From Candidatus Woesearchaeota archaeon (GTDB taxonomy: Archaea; Nanobdellota; Nanobdellia; Woesearchaeales; WJKL01), in contig JAHWIB010000061.1 in the NCBI GenBank assembly GCA_019322815.1, forward strand, positions 1-6,018: a stretch of DNA of 6,018 nt, given 5' to 3'. The notes beneath the pieces are model-generated. The model was not told the DNA's origin and did not search any database. It saw only the letters and a list, made by a program, of their open reading frames with translations. Positions 1 through 4,717 of the stretch are shown here, in pieces (positions within the stretch are counted from its first letter, which is position 1; each line of letters starts with the position of its first letter). The position numbers and the translations under genes are program-made.

Positions 1-56
1 CTAAAGTATCAACAGAACAATTGAAAAAAGTAAAAAGCCCTTTAGACAGCTTTTGA
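1..56 (+). CDS. Possible 3' end of a plus-strand gene entering from the left edge (partial)
   Basis: One plus-strand frame is open from the window edge to a TGA at 54-56 and encodes KVSTEQLKKVKSPLDSF. The composition (amphipathic, Lys/Ser-rich, ending in a hydrophobic residue) looks like a protein C-terminus, but 17 residues cannot identify a family. If real, it overlaps the last 15 bases of the convergent HPr-like gene. The other two plus frames stop within the first 24 bases. Sequence to the left of the window is needed to decide; this is a weak call. Confidence 0.3.
   Translation, partial: KVSTEQLKKVKSPLDSF
22..38 (-). terminator. T-tract terminator after the HPr-like gene
   Basis: Read on the minus strand, the bases just past the stop codon contain two T runs (CTTTTTACTTTTTTC) with no hairpin, the usual archaeal termination signal. 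It lies under the possible tail of a plus-strand gene. Confidence 0.4.
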
Positions 57-881
57 ATGTCTTTCTATAAATTCTTCAACACTTTCACTAGAGGTCAATT
101 CTTTAATATAGACTCTCAGTTCTTCTAGTTGTTTTTCTTCTTCTGGATTTCTAGGTTTTCCATATCTAAAAGTTAATTTTTTATTTTTCTCAGCAGCAGC
201 AACTAATGTAAGTATTTGCATTATGCTTTTTCCATCAGCTTCTTCACCATCCTGGTTTTTAATATAAATATCAGGACCATATTCTACTGTTTTATCAAGA
301 GCTAATTTAGCAGCCCTCATATGAAAACCATGTTCAATTTTAATTTCATGAACATCTTCTATAAATTCAAGATTTTCTTCTTCAGTTGATTTTCCAACAT
401 ATTTTGTAAGTTCTTCTAAACTATGATCATTACCATTTAAATTATGCATATAAAAAACAACCTTATCTCCTTCCATTATACAATGTTCATCCCATAATTC
501 AGTAACTCTTGGATCAAATACACTTTTTTCATAATGCACAACACAGGAAACTTGATCTTTCATCTGCTCAAGAGCTTTTGCCAATCCCTCATAATCTGGA
601 TCTTCTTTTACTCTTATATTACTATGCTGCTCATAAGTTGAAAATATATGATGAGCTAATTTAGTAATAACATCTCCTTTAACACCACTATGATCATCAA
701 ACTGATGCATAGCAACTCTTAGATCTTCTTCTGTGCTTTCAATTGCTTGTATTGCTTGAACTAAATTATTTGAATCTATACCTATATCTACTCTACTTTC
801 AACAATTCCTCTAATTAAAGCATCTTGTTCTATTTTTAGACTTCTATATTCTCTTTCCAATAATGTTTTAAAGTAATGCAT
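42..881 (-). CDS. HPr-like phosphocarrier domain fused to an unrecognised N-terminal region
   Basis: The protein has 279 residues. Residues about 177-262 match the HPr fold of the phosphotransferase system. EHGFHMRAAK aligns with the HPr phosphorylation site, placing H187 at His15 and R189 at Arg17, and GKSIMQILTL aligns with the regulatory Ser46 segment (S219). Free HPr is usually about 85-90 residues, so residues 1-176 are extra; they look mainly helical, are acidic and rich in His, and I do not recognise them. There is no signal peptide or membrane segment, so it should be cytosolic. The proline that commonly follows Arg17 in HPr is Ala190 here. The start has no Shine-Dalgarno motif. The gene stands alone after its own promoter region. 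Carriage of phosphate on H187 is inferred from family knowledge; a PTS-independent regulatory role, for example as a target of a Ser/HPr kinase, is equally possible. The domain call is confident, the function is not. Confidence 0.8.
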   Translation of the reverse strand: MHYFKTLLEREYRSLKIEQDALIRGIVESRVDIGIDSNNLVQAIQAIESTEEDLRVAMHQFDDHSGVKGDVITKLAHHIFSTYEQHSNIRVKEDPDYEGLAKALEQMKDQVSCVVHYEKSVFDPRVTELWDEHCIMEGDKVVFYMHNLNGNDHSLEELTKYVGKSTEEENLEFIEDVHEIKIEHGFHMRAAKLALDKTVEYGPDIYIKNQDGEEADGKSIMQILTLVAAAEKNKKLTFRYGKPRNPEEEKQLEELRVYIKELTSSESVEEFIERHSKAV

Positions 882-930
882 TTTGTTTTAAGTTATAAAA
901 ACTTAAAGAACTGCCTAAAATTAAAGGCAA

Positions 931-967
931 GTTTAATATTTAGGAGTGAAAATAAAGCATTTATAAA
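931..967 (-). promoter_or_regulatory. Candidate promoter of the HPr-like gene, with a small inverted repeat in the leader
   Basis: On the minus strand a TATA-like TTTATAAAT lies at 959-967, and a weaker AT-rich alternative at 931-942. The first predicts a start of transcription near 935 and a leader of about 55 bases, which would include a short stem-loop at 912-929 (TGCCT/AGGCA, 8-base loop). Unlike the other genes in the left half, no TATA box sits about 26 bases before the ATG, so this mRNA should have a leader. The precise start is uncertain. Confidence 0.35.
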
Positions 968-982
968 GGTTATGCTTTTTAG

Positions 983-999
983 AGAATAAAAATAAAATT
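983..999 (-). terminator. T-tract terminator after the PAC2 gene
   Basis: Immediately past the PAC2 stop the minus strand reads TTTTATTTTTATTCT, a T-rich archaeal-type terminator. It separates PAC2 from the HPr-like gene and supports independent transcription of the two. Confidence 0.5.
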
Positions 1000-1713
1000 T
1001 TACCCAACATAACTTAATCTTTTCTTTTTCTGCTCTTCTGAAATCTTTTGGCTTTTGCCTAATAATTCTTTAAGCTTAGTCTCAAATTTCTCTGCCTGCT
1101 GCAATAAAGGCTTGTAATCAACTTTTAACCCTAAATATTTATCAAGAACCTCAATAACTTTGGCAGCTGCTTTTGAATCAGGAAGTTCACTATGTGTCTC
1201 TGCAAAAATGCTAGTTACAGGCAGTGTCTTTTCAGATTTCAATAATAAGATTCCTGTTGTTCCCATAATAATCCCTTCTTTCAAAGACTGGCAGCCGGAT
1301 TTTTTAAGCACTTTTGCTTTTTGATCATGAGAAGAATAACAGAAGATTTTAGATTCTTCTGATGGAGTAGCGCTTCCGATTCCTTCTAAACTTATAATCT
1401 CTTTTGCTTTTAGATCTTTAGCCATATCAACAATTGCATCTGTTATCTTCCATTCCAAGCCATTTACGCCAATTATACCATGAACAATGACAATATTATA
1501 TTTTTTATTATAAAAAATTCCTATAGGCTCAACAACTTCTCCTTCATGGATAGCAACCATTGCAGGAAGCTCATGAAGCCATATCTTTCCAATCTGTTCT
1601 GTTTTTAGATGATCAATTAAAAATTCAGAAGCAATTGTTCCAACCAATCCAAAGCCAGGAAATCCTTCTATAATTGTAGGATTTTTAGGTTTTTTCTTAA
1701 GTATAATTTTCAT
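1000..1713 (-). CDS. PAC2-family protein (proteasome assembly chaperone-like, Pba homologue)
   Basis: A 237-residue protein with the PAC2 signature GFPGFGLVG at residues 17-25, followed by ATEF-like helix residues (TIASEFLIDHL), the conserved EGIG segment near 110-113 and a GTTGILLL segment around 151-158. It ends in a charged helix (about 200-232) and the tail RLSYVG. In archaea this family includes homologues of the eukaryotic Pba1-Pba2 chaperones that bind 20S proteasome alpha rings, and also members of unknown role. The tyrosine near the C-terminus recalls the HbYX proteasome-docking motif, but it is third from the end rather than penultimate, so docking is doubtful. A TATA box 26 bases before the ATG implies a leaderless mRNA, which fixes the start. 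The family call is firm; proteasome assembly is inference, since no proteasome gene lies nearby. Confidence 0.88.
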   Translation of the reverse strand: MKIILKKKPKNPTIIEGFPGFGLVGTIASEFLIDHLKTEQIGKIWLHELPAMVAIHEGEVVEPIGIFYNKKYNIVIVHGIIGVNGLEWKITDAIVDMAKDLKAKEIISLEGIGSATPSEESKIFCYSSHDQKAKVLKKSGCQSLKEGIIMGTTGILLLKSEKTLPVTSIFAETHSELPDSKAAAKVIEVLDKYLGLKVDYKPLLQQAEKFETKLKELLGKSQKISEEQKKKRLSYVG

Positions 1714-1735
1714 AATATCTTTGTTTTCTCAATAC

Positions 1736-1743
1736 TATATAAA
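1736..1743 (-). promoter_or_regulatory. TATA box for the PAC2 gene (leaderless transcript)
   Basis: TTTATATA on the minus strand, centred about 26-27 bases upstream of the A of the PAC2 start codon. That spacing puts transcription initiation at or next to the ATG, and no Shine-Dalgarno motif is present. Both points fit a leaderless archaeal mRNA. Confidence 0.7.
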
Positions 1744-1760
1744 TTTTTTTATTTAATCTA

Positions 1761-1768
1761 GTAAAAAA
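1761..1768 (-). terminator. T run directly after the stop of the 115-residue gene
   Basis: The minus strand reads TTTTTTAC right after, and merging with, the TAA stop. Together with the separate PAC2 TATA box just downstream, this suggests the two genes are transcribed separately, although read-through cannot be excluded. Confidence 0.35.
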
Positions 1769-2116
1769 TTAATCAAATCTTAATGTAATTCTTTTTCCAA
1801 CAAGATCATGGACATGAAGATCTTTTTTTATCTTTAATCTTAGGGCATGGATATGATATTCCCTGCTTTTTGCCTCAGCAGCTCTTCCTTGTTTTCTTAA
1901 TTTTGATGCTTCTTTCTCCAGAATTTTAATATGTTTTTGTATTTTCTTATTATTTGTTCCATAGATCTCTTTAATTAATCTATTCCTCATACTATGGTCA
2001 AAAATCTTTTTGCTTATAGAAATCCATCCTCTGCCATGCCAGCTGTAGATATGAAACCAAATCAATCCGCCGCTTTCTTTTGCATAATGAACCTTTCCTC
2101 TTACATAATTTACCAT
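1769..2116 (-). CDS. Unrecognised small basic protein, 115 residues
   Basis: I do not recognise this protein. The N-terminal half (about 1-50) looks beta-rich and aromatic, with the sequence GLIWFHIYSWHGRGW followed by basic residues. Residues about 52-97 form a strongly charged helix of coiled-coil character (KKIQKHIKILEKEASKLRKQ), and the C-terminus returns to an extended segment (LVGKRITLRFD). The protein is strongly basic and has no signal peptide or membrane span. This would fit a nucleic-acid- or ribosome-associated role, but that is only inference from composition. The ATG is supported by a TATA-like box about 25 bases upstream, predicting a leaderless mRNA. It lies head to tail with the PAC2 gene (55-base gap). 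The regular composition and matching promoter make it very likely a real gene. Confidence 0.75.
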   Translation of the reverse strand: MVNYVRGKVHYAKESGGLIWFHIYSWHGRGWISISKKIFDHSMRNRLIKEIYGTNNKKIQKHIKILEKEASKLRKQGRAAEAKSREYHIHALRLKIKKDLHVHDLVGKRITLRFD

Positions 2117-2137
2117 GATCTAAATTTTATTTTATAT

Positions 2138-2145
2138 TATTTAAA
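2138..2145 (-). promoter_or_regulatory. TATA-like box for the 115-residue gene, possibly bidirectional
   Basis: TTTAAATA on the minus strand is centred about 25 bases before the ATG at 2116, giving a leaderless start. The TTTAAA core is palindromic. Read in the plus direction it would place initiation near 2167, exactly where the paired ends of the non-coding island begin. Confidence 0.55.
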
Positions 2146-2151
2146 CTTTCC

Positions 2152-2322
2152 TAAATCAAATGCTGTGTCCTAAGTCGCCAATTGGCAAGTTAGCAGGTAC
2201 CTACACGAACAAAGTGAGTGTACTTCTCCTAAAGATTGTAAAACAACACCGTCAGCTGATATCTCTATTTTAATAGTAGTCTCAGCTGAGCGAACGAGAC
2301 TTGGGACATCTCTTAAATCAAA
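2152..2322. repeat. 9-base direct repeats TAAATCAAA flanking the non-coding island
   Basis: The sequence TAAATCAAA occurs at 2152-2160 and again at 2314-2322 in the same orientation. Each copy is separated by exactly 5 bases from the inverted ends of the island (2166-2176 and 2298-2308). This symmetry is what a target-site duplication around an inserted element looks like. The repeat is AT-rich, so chance is not excluded. Confidence 0.45.
2161..2313. other. Structured non-coding island: MITE-like element or small RNA gene
   Basis: This 153-base stretch holds no credible coding frame, and its two ends are roughly half G+C, well above the surrounding DNA. Its ends are inverted: TGTCCTAAGTC (2166-2176) pairs with GACTTGGGACA (2298-2308) over 11 positions, one of them a G-U pair. 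Inside, the octamer TCAGCTGA occurs at 2252-2259 and 2282-2289 and can form an 8-pair stem, with a further stem at 2265-2269/2272-2276 in its loop. Another hairpin pairs TACAC (2202-2206) with GTGTA (2218-2222). GCCAATTGGC at 2177-2186 and CTCAGCTGAG at 2281-2290 are perfect palindromes. No tRNA T-loop, no C/D-box motif pair and no SRP or RNase P signature was found. With the flanking direct repeats it reads best as a miniature inverted-repeat element; a stable RNA of either strand is the alternative. Confidence 0.6.
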
Positions 2323-2348
2323 ATTTCTTTCCTAAGCTAATAGAAACA

Positions 2349-2356
2349 TTTATATA
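2349..2356 (+). promoter_or_regulatory. TATA box for the 58-residue membrane protein gene
   Basis: TTTATATA on the plus strand, placing initiation near 2379 and leaving a leader of about 16 bases that contains the Shine-Dalgarno sequence. Because the box reads TATATAAA on the other strand, it could also serve a minus-strand transcript through the island at 2161-2313. Confidence 0.65.
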
Positions 2357-2383
2357 GATAAATTAGTAATTATTAATTAAAAA

Positions 2384-2390
2384 GGGTGAT
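2384..2390 (+). promoter_or_regulatory. Shine-Dalgarno site deciding the start at 2395
   Basis: GGGTGAT contains GGTGAT, a perfect match to the conserved anti-Shine-Dalgarno end of 16S rRNA, and lies 4 bases before ATG 2395. An in-frame GTG at 2386 lies inside this site and is therefore rejected as the start. Confidence 0.7.
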
Positions 2391-2394
2391 AATT

Positions 2395-2571
2395 ATGTTT
2401 GAAATGCTCAAATTCAAAAAAGCACAGCTTGGTATTATTGAAGCAAAGTTCTTATTCATTGGTTTAATTATTGGATTGATAGCAGGTGTTTTATTAGTGG
2501 TTCTTTCAGCAAAAGGAGTAATCCCTCTTGGTTTCTTGAAAACAATGGCTTGCGGAGCAGCTAAGAAATAG
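2395..2571 (+). CDS. Small single-span membrane protein with a pilin-like N-terminus, 58 residues
   Basis: From ATG 2395 the product has 58 residues: a short basic head (MFEMLKFKKAQLGIIEAKF), one hydrophobic helix at about residues 20-38 (LFIGLIIGLIAGVLLVVL) and a short tail ending GAAKK. A basic stretch followed by A-Q, an acidic residue and then a hydrophobic helix recalls the class III signal peptides of archaeal pilins, which are cut by a prepilin peptidase before the Gln. The Glu is at +6 after that site instead of the usual +5, and little of the protein follows the helix, so it may simply be a membrane anchor or small membrane subunit. The start is set by a strong Shine-Dalgarno site. 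It is the only confident plus-strand gene in the window and converges with the large membrane protein gene. I do not recognise the family. Confidence 0.75.
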   Translation: MFEMLKFKKAQLGIIEAKFLFIGLIIGLIAGVLLVVLSAKGVIPLGFLKTMACGAAKK

Positions 2572-2625
2572 ATTATTTTTCTTTTTATTACAAATAAAAA
2601 AATTAAGAAATAAAAAAAATAAAAT
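2572..2625. terminator. Bidirectional T-tract terminator between convergent genes
   Basis: On the plus strand T runs occur at 2576-2589 (TTTTTCTTTTTATT); on the minus strand a long T run lies at about 2611-2624, just past the stop of the 393-residue gene. No strong hairpin is seen, as is typical of archaeal termination. The stretch serves both converging genes. Confidence 0.6.
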
Positions 2626-3807
2626 TTACTCTGCAGCCATAATCTTTTTCTCTTCTGCTTCTATATCTGCCATCATTTGGTTTGTTTGCTGTACTATTTT
2701 TACAGTATCCTTGATTGCTCTTTTTAAATCATTAGTGCTTAGTAGGCTACCTCCAGTTGCATTAGCAATCAGTTTATCAATTTCATCTTTTACTTTTACA
2801 ACATTAACATCTATAGTTTTCTTATATAGTTCTATGTTGCTTATTGCATCTTCTAAACTATCTTTCAGATCATCAGGAAAAGCACTTATATCACTTAAAA
2901 GTTTATTCAAGTAAGGTGTAACACCCAACATATCTTCTGCTTCAGTCTTAGCTTTTTTTAATTTATCTTCATATTTACCCATATCAGCAGGAGTAATACA
3001 ATATAAAGCTTTAGCATCATTCAATGTTTTTTCTAATCTTTCTCCTGTCCTGTATCCTCTATACATCTGCCTATTTGCACTTCTTCTATGCTTTTTAAAG
3101 TTCCTAATTCCTGGTCTTCCTCCAAGCCATCCACGCACCTTATCTCTTGCTTCTGTAGCATGTTCAGCTGCTCTTTCATGAGTTCCTTCTCCAGGTGAAA
3201 CCATCTTTATGATATAATAGAATAATAATATTACAGCAACTAAACCTAATATTCCAAATCCAAAATCAAAAGCCTTGAAAAATGCCATTTCTTCTACTTT
3301 TACACCTAAAACCTCCCCTTCTCCTCCTCCTACAAAATTTGATATATATGTCAAAATAGAAGCTATCCCAAACTTAATTGCATAATTGCCTCTTGTAGGT
3401 TCTTTAAAAGAAGTAAACAGTAAATAAAACAGACCAAGAACAGGAGCAGCTATGAAAAGAGAGTAGATTATACCCCCCCATAAAAGACTAACTTGTTTTA
3501 AAATAGAAGCAGGCATTGCAAATGCCGAGATAAGTGCTATAAGCAAGGCAATTGTAAACTGTAAATTTGGAGCAAATTTAGTAAATACAAGTTTAGCAAC
3601 ACCATACATGATTGTTAATATTAATATACCAAAGATCAATTTTGCTCCAGCATCAGATTTTGGAAGCTCCATTAATATATAATAAAATATACCCTCTTCT
3701 TTTAATAGAGATTTAATTGGTCCAGCTAAAAAAGCATTAACACTTGTTGTTAGAATACTTATTAAAAAAACAAACATAGCACTTAAATGTAATAATCTCT
3801 TTTTCAT
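2626..3807 (-). CDS. Unrecognised multi-span membrane protein with signal peptide and charged helical C-terminal domain
   Basis: The 393-residue product starts with a Sec-type signal peptide (KKR, then a hydrophobic core, likely cut after SVNA near residue 25). Hydrophobic segments follow at about 55-76, 82-100, 108-132, 142-160 (weaker) and 178-200. From 201 on it is soluble: a basic, Arg/Gly-rich stretch (about 222-258, with GGRPGIRNFKKHRR) leads into a long helical, probably coiled-coil region to the end. Such a layout fits a membrane platform with a cytoplasmic arm that could touch nucleic acid or a partner protein. I cannot name the family; membrane proteins with a signal peptide and a few spans like this are, to my recollection, common and uncharacterised in DPANN archaea. 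The start is backed by GAGGTG 7 bases upstream. It is flanked by L35Ae upstream, with which no functional link is evident, and by the small convergent membrane protein gene. Confidence 0.8.
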   Translation of the reverse strand: MKKRLLHLSAMFVFLISILTTSVNAFLAGPIKSLLKEEGIFYYILMELPKSDAGAKLIFGILILTIMYGVAKLVFTKFAPNLQFTIALLIALISAFAMPASILKQVSLLWGGIIYSLFIAAPVLGLFYLLFTSFKEPTRGNYAIKFGIASILTYISNFVGGGEGEVLGVKVEEMAFFKAFDFGFGILGLVAVILLFYYIIKMVSPGEGTHERAAEHATEARDKVRGWLGGRPGIRNFKKHRRSANRQMYRGYRTGERLEKTLNDAKALYCITPADMGKYEDKLKKAKTEAEDMLGVTPYLNKLLSDISAFPDDLKDSLEDAISNIELYKKTIDVNVVKVKDEIDKLIANATGGSLLSTNDLKRAIKDTVKIVQQTNQMMADIEAEEKKIMAAE

Positions 3808-3814
3808 CTAAAAA

Positions 3815-3875
3815 CACCTCATTGTATTATAATTAAGATAATATTGTTAATTCAGCTACTTTAATATTTAAATAT
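3815..3875 (-). promoter_or_regulatory. Promoter and Shine-Dalgarno site of the 393-residue membrane protein gene
   Basis: GAGGTG on the minus strand (3815-3820) lies 7 bases before the ATG, a strong Shine-Dalgarno match. A TATA candidate is the perfect 12-base palindrome ATATTTAAATAT at 3864-3875, which would give initiation near 3843 and a leader of about 36 bases. The ribosome site is confident, the TATA box less so. Confidence 0.55.
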
Positions 3876-3897
3876 TTCTATTATTTAAGAAGAATTC

Positions 3898-4152
3898 CTA
3901 CTCAATCTTGACTTTTGAGCCAACTGCTTGTCCTGGCATTCCTTTTTCAAAAAGAACTCTTAAAGAACCTTTGTTTCCATGCAAAGCAGTTATCTTTCCT
4001 TTTATCTCTTTGCCAGCAGGAGAAGTCCAGATTACTTTTTTTCCAATCAAATCTTTGGATTTTTCTTTAGAAACATCTTTAGCCAATACAATCATCTGAT
4101 TGTCTTTTTGATGATGTCTTGCTGTCCTGAAATTAACAATTGTTCCTTCCAT
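3898..4152 (-). CDS. rpl35ae: Large-subunit ribosomal protein L35Ae (eL33)
   Basis: The 84-residue protein matches the archaeal/eukaryotic L35Ae family along its whole length. It has the N-terminal EGTIVNFRTARHHQ segment, the central VIWTSPAGKEIKGKI block, the HGNKGSLRVLF block and the closing KGMPGQAVGSKVKI. It is a component of the 50S subunit and is absent from bacteria, so it is the strongest single marker of an archaeal genome here. The length is normal for archaeal members. It lies 24 bases after the dCMP deaminase gene but has its own TATA box and no Shine-Dalgarno motif, implying a leaderless mRNA that can be made independently of the operon upstream. Identification is confident. Confidence 0.95.
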   Translation of the reverse strand: MEGTIVNFRTARHHQKDNQMIVLAKDVSKEKSKDLIGKKVIWTSPAGKEIKGKITALHGNKGSLRVLFEKGMPGQAVGSKVKIE

Positions 4153-4175
4153 GATTCAGAGAAAAACCCAGTTTG

Positions 4176-4183
4176 TTTATAAA
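4176..4183 (-). promoter_or_regulatory. TATA box of the L35Ae gene, overlapping the dCMP deaminase stop codon
   Basis: The perfect palindrome TTTATAAA is centred 27-28 bases before the L35Ae ATG and covers the TAA stop (4177-4179) of the deaminase gene. The spacing predicts initiation at or beside the ATG. Confidence 0.7.
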
Positions 4184-4716
4184 GGTTTCTTTTCCTCTCC
4201 AGCAAACAAATCAAAATCAACAGAATCTTGATTAAATAAAATTTCTTTAATCTTTTCAGAGCTTAAATCTAATTGTTCAACTTCTACACCAGCTTCTTTA
4301 AACAAAGCCATTGATAATTCACTCTCCTCAGAATCATATTCCCTCTTGTAAATAACCTTTTTTATATTATAAGCAAGAAGATTCTTTGCACAGGTTGGGC
4401 ATGGGAATATTGTAATATACAAAGTAGCACCTTTATGTATCTCTCTTGATAGATTTGCCAAAGCATTCATCTCAGCATGAACCCCAATGCATTTTCCAAC
4501 ATTAAATGCTTCTCTATAATTCATTCCTTTGTTTTCTTTATTGCAGCCAACATCAAGACAGTTATCTTTTACACCAACAGGTGCTCCATTATAGCCTGTT
4601 CCAATTATTCTTTTATCTAAAACAATAACAGCTCCTGCTCTAACATGCTTACAGCTTGCCCTGGTTGAAGCAAGAACAGCCATTGCCATAAAATATTCAT
4701 CCCAATTTGGTCTCAT
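4177..4716 (-). CDS. Zinc-dependent deoxycytidylate (dCMP) deaminase
   Basis: The 179-residue protein is of the cytidine/deoxycytidylate deaminase family. The catalytic zinc motifs are HAE at 80-82 (H80 as ligand, E82 as proton shuttle) and PCPTC at 105-109 (C106 and C109 as ligands). RPNWDEYFMAMAVLASTRASC at the N-terminus and GYNGAPVG at 41-48 are typical of dCMP deaminases rather than cytidine or guanine deaminases. The expected reaction is dCMP to dUMP, feeding thymidylate synthesis. C53, C58 and C76, with C22 and H24, could form the second, structural zinc site known in some family members. A C-terminal tail of about 30 residues follows the core. The ATG comes one base after the nrdG stop (TAAGATG), so translation is probably coupled, and the gene belongs with the ribonucleotide reductase genes in location and pathway. 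Confidence 0.92.
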   Translation of the reverse strand: MRPNWDEYFMAMAVLASTRASCKHVRAGAVIVLDKRIIGTGYNGAPVGVKDNCLDVGCNKENKGMNYREAFNVGKCIGVHAEMNALANLSREIHKGATLYITIFPCPTCAKNLLAYNIKKVIYKREYDSEESELSMALFKEAGVEVEQLDLSSEKIKEILFNQDSVDFDLFAGEEKKPL

Positions 4717-4717
4717 C

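Noticed and set aside
892..901. TTTTTATAAC on the minus strand as TATA box of the HPr-like gene
   Set aside because: Only about 15 bases from the ATG, so initiation would fall inside the coding region.
2161..2313. tRNA, C/D-box or H/ACA guide RNA, SRP RNA or RNase P RNA in the island
   Set aside because: No T-loop GTTCGA with acceptor pairing, no RUGAUGA box, no SRP domain IV or RNase P core motifs; an ACA is present only inside the closing stem.
2386..2394. In-frame GTG as start of the small membrane protein, adding MII at the N-terminus
   Set aside because: The GTG lies within the Shine-Dalgarno sequence GGGTGAT that serves ATG 2395 at proper spacing.
2711..2914. Plus-strand open frame of 67 codons
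   Set aside because: Antisense to the 393-residue membrane protein gene, hydrophobic only because it mirrors a charged helical region, and without promoter or ribosome site.
3908..4182. Two overlapping plus-strand open frames
   Set aside because: Both are antisense to L35Ae, a certain gene, and show no start signals.
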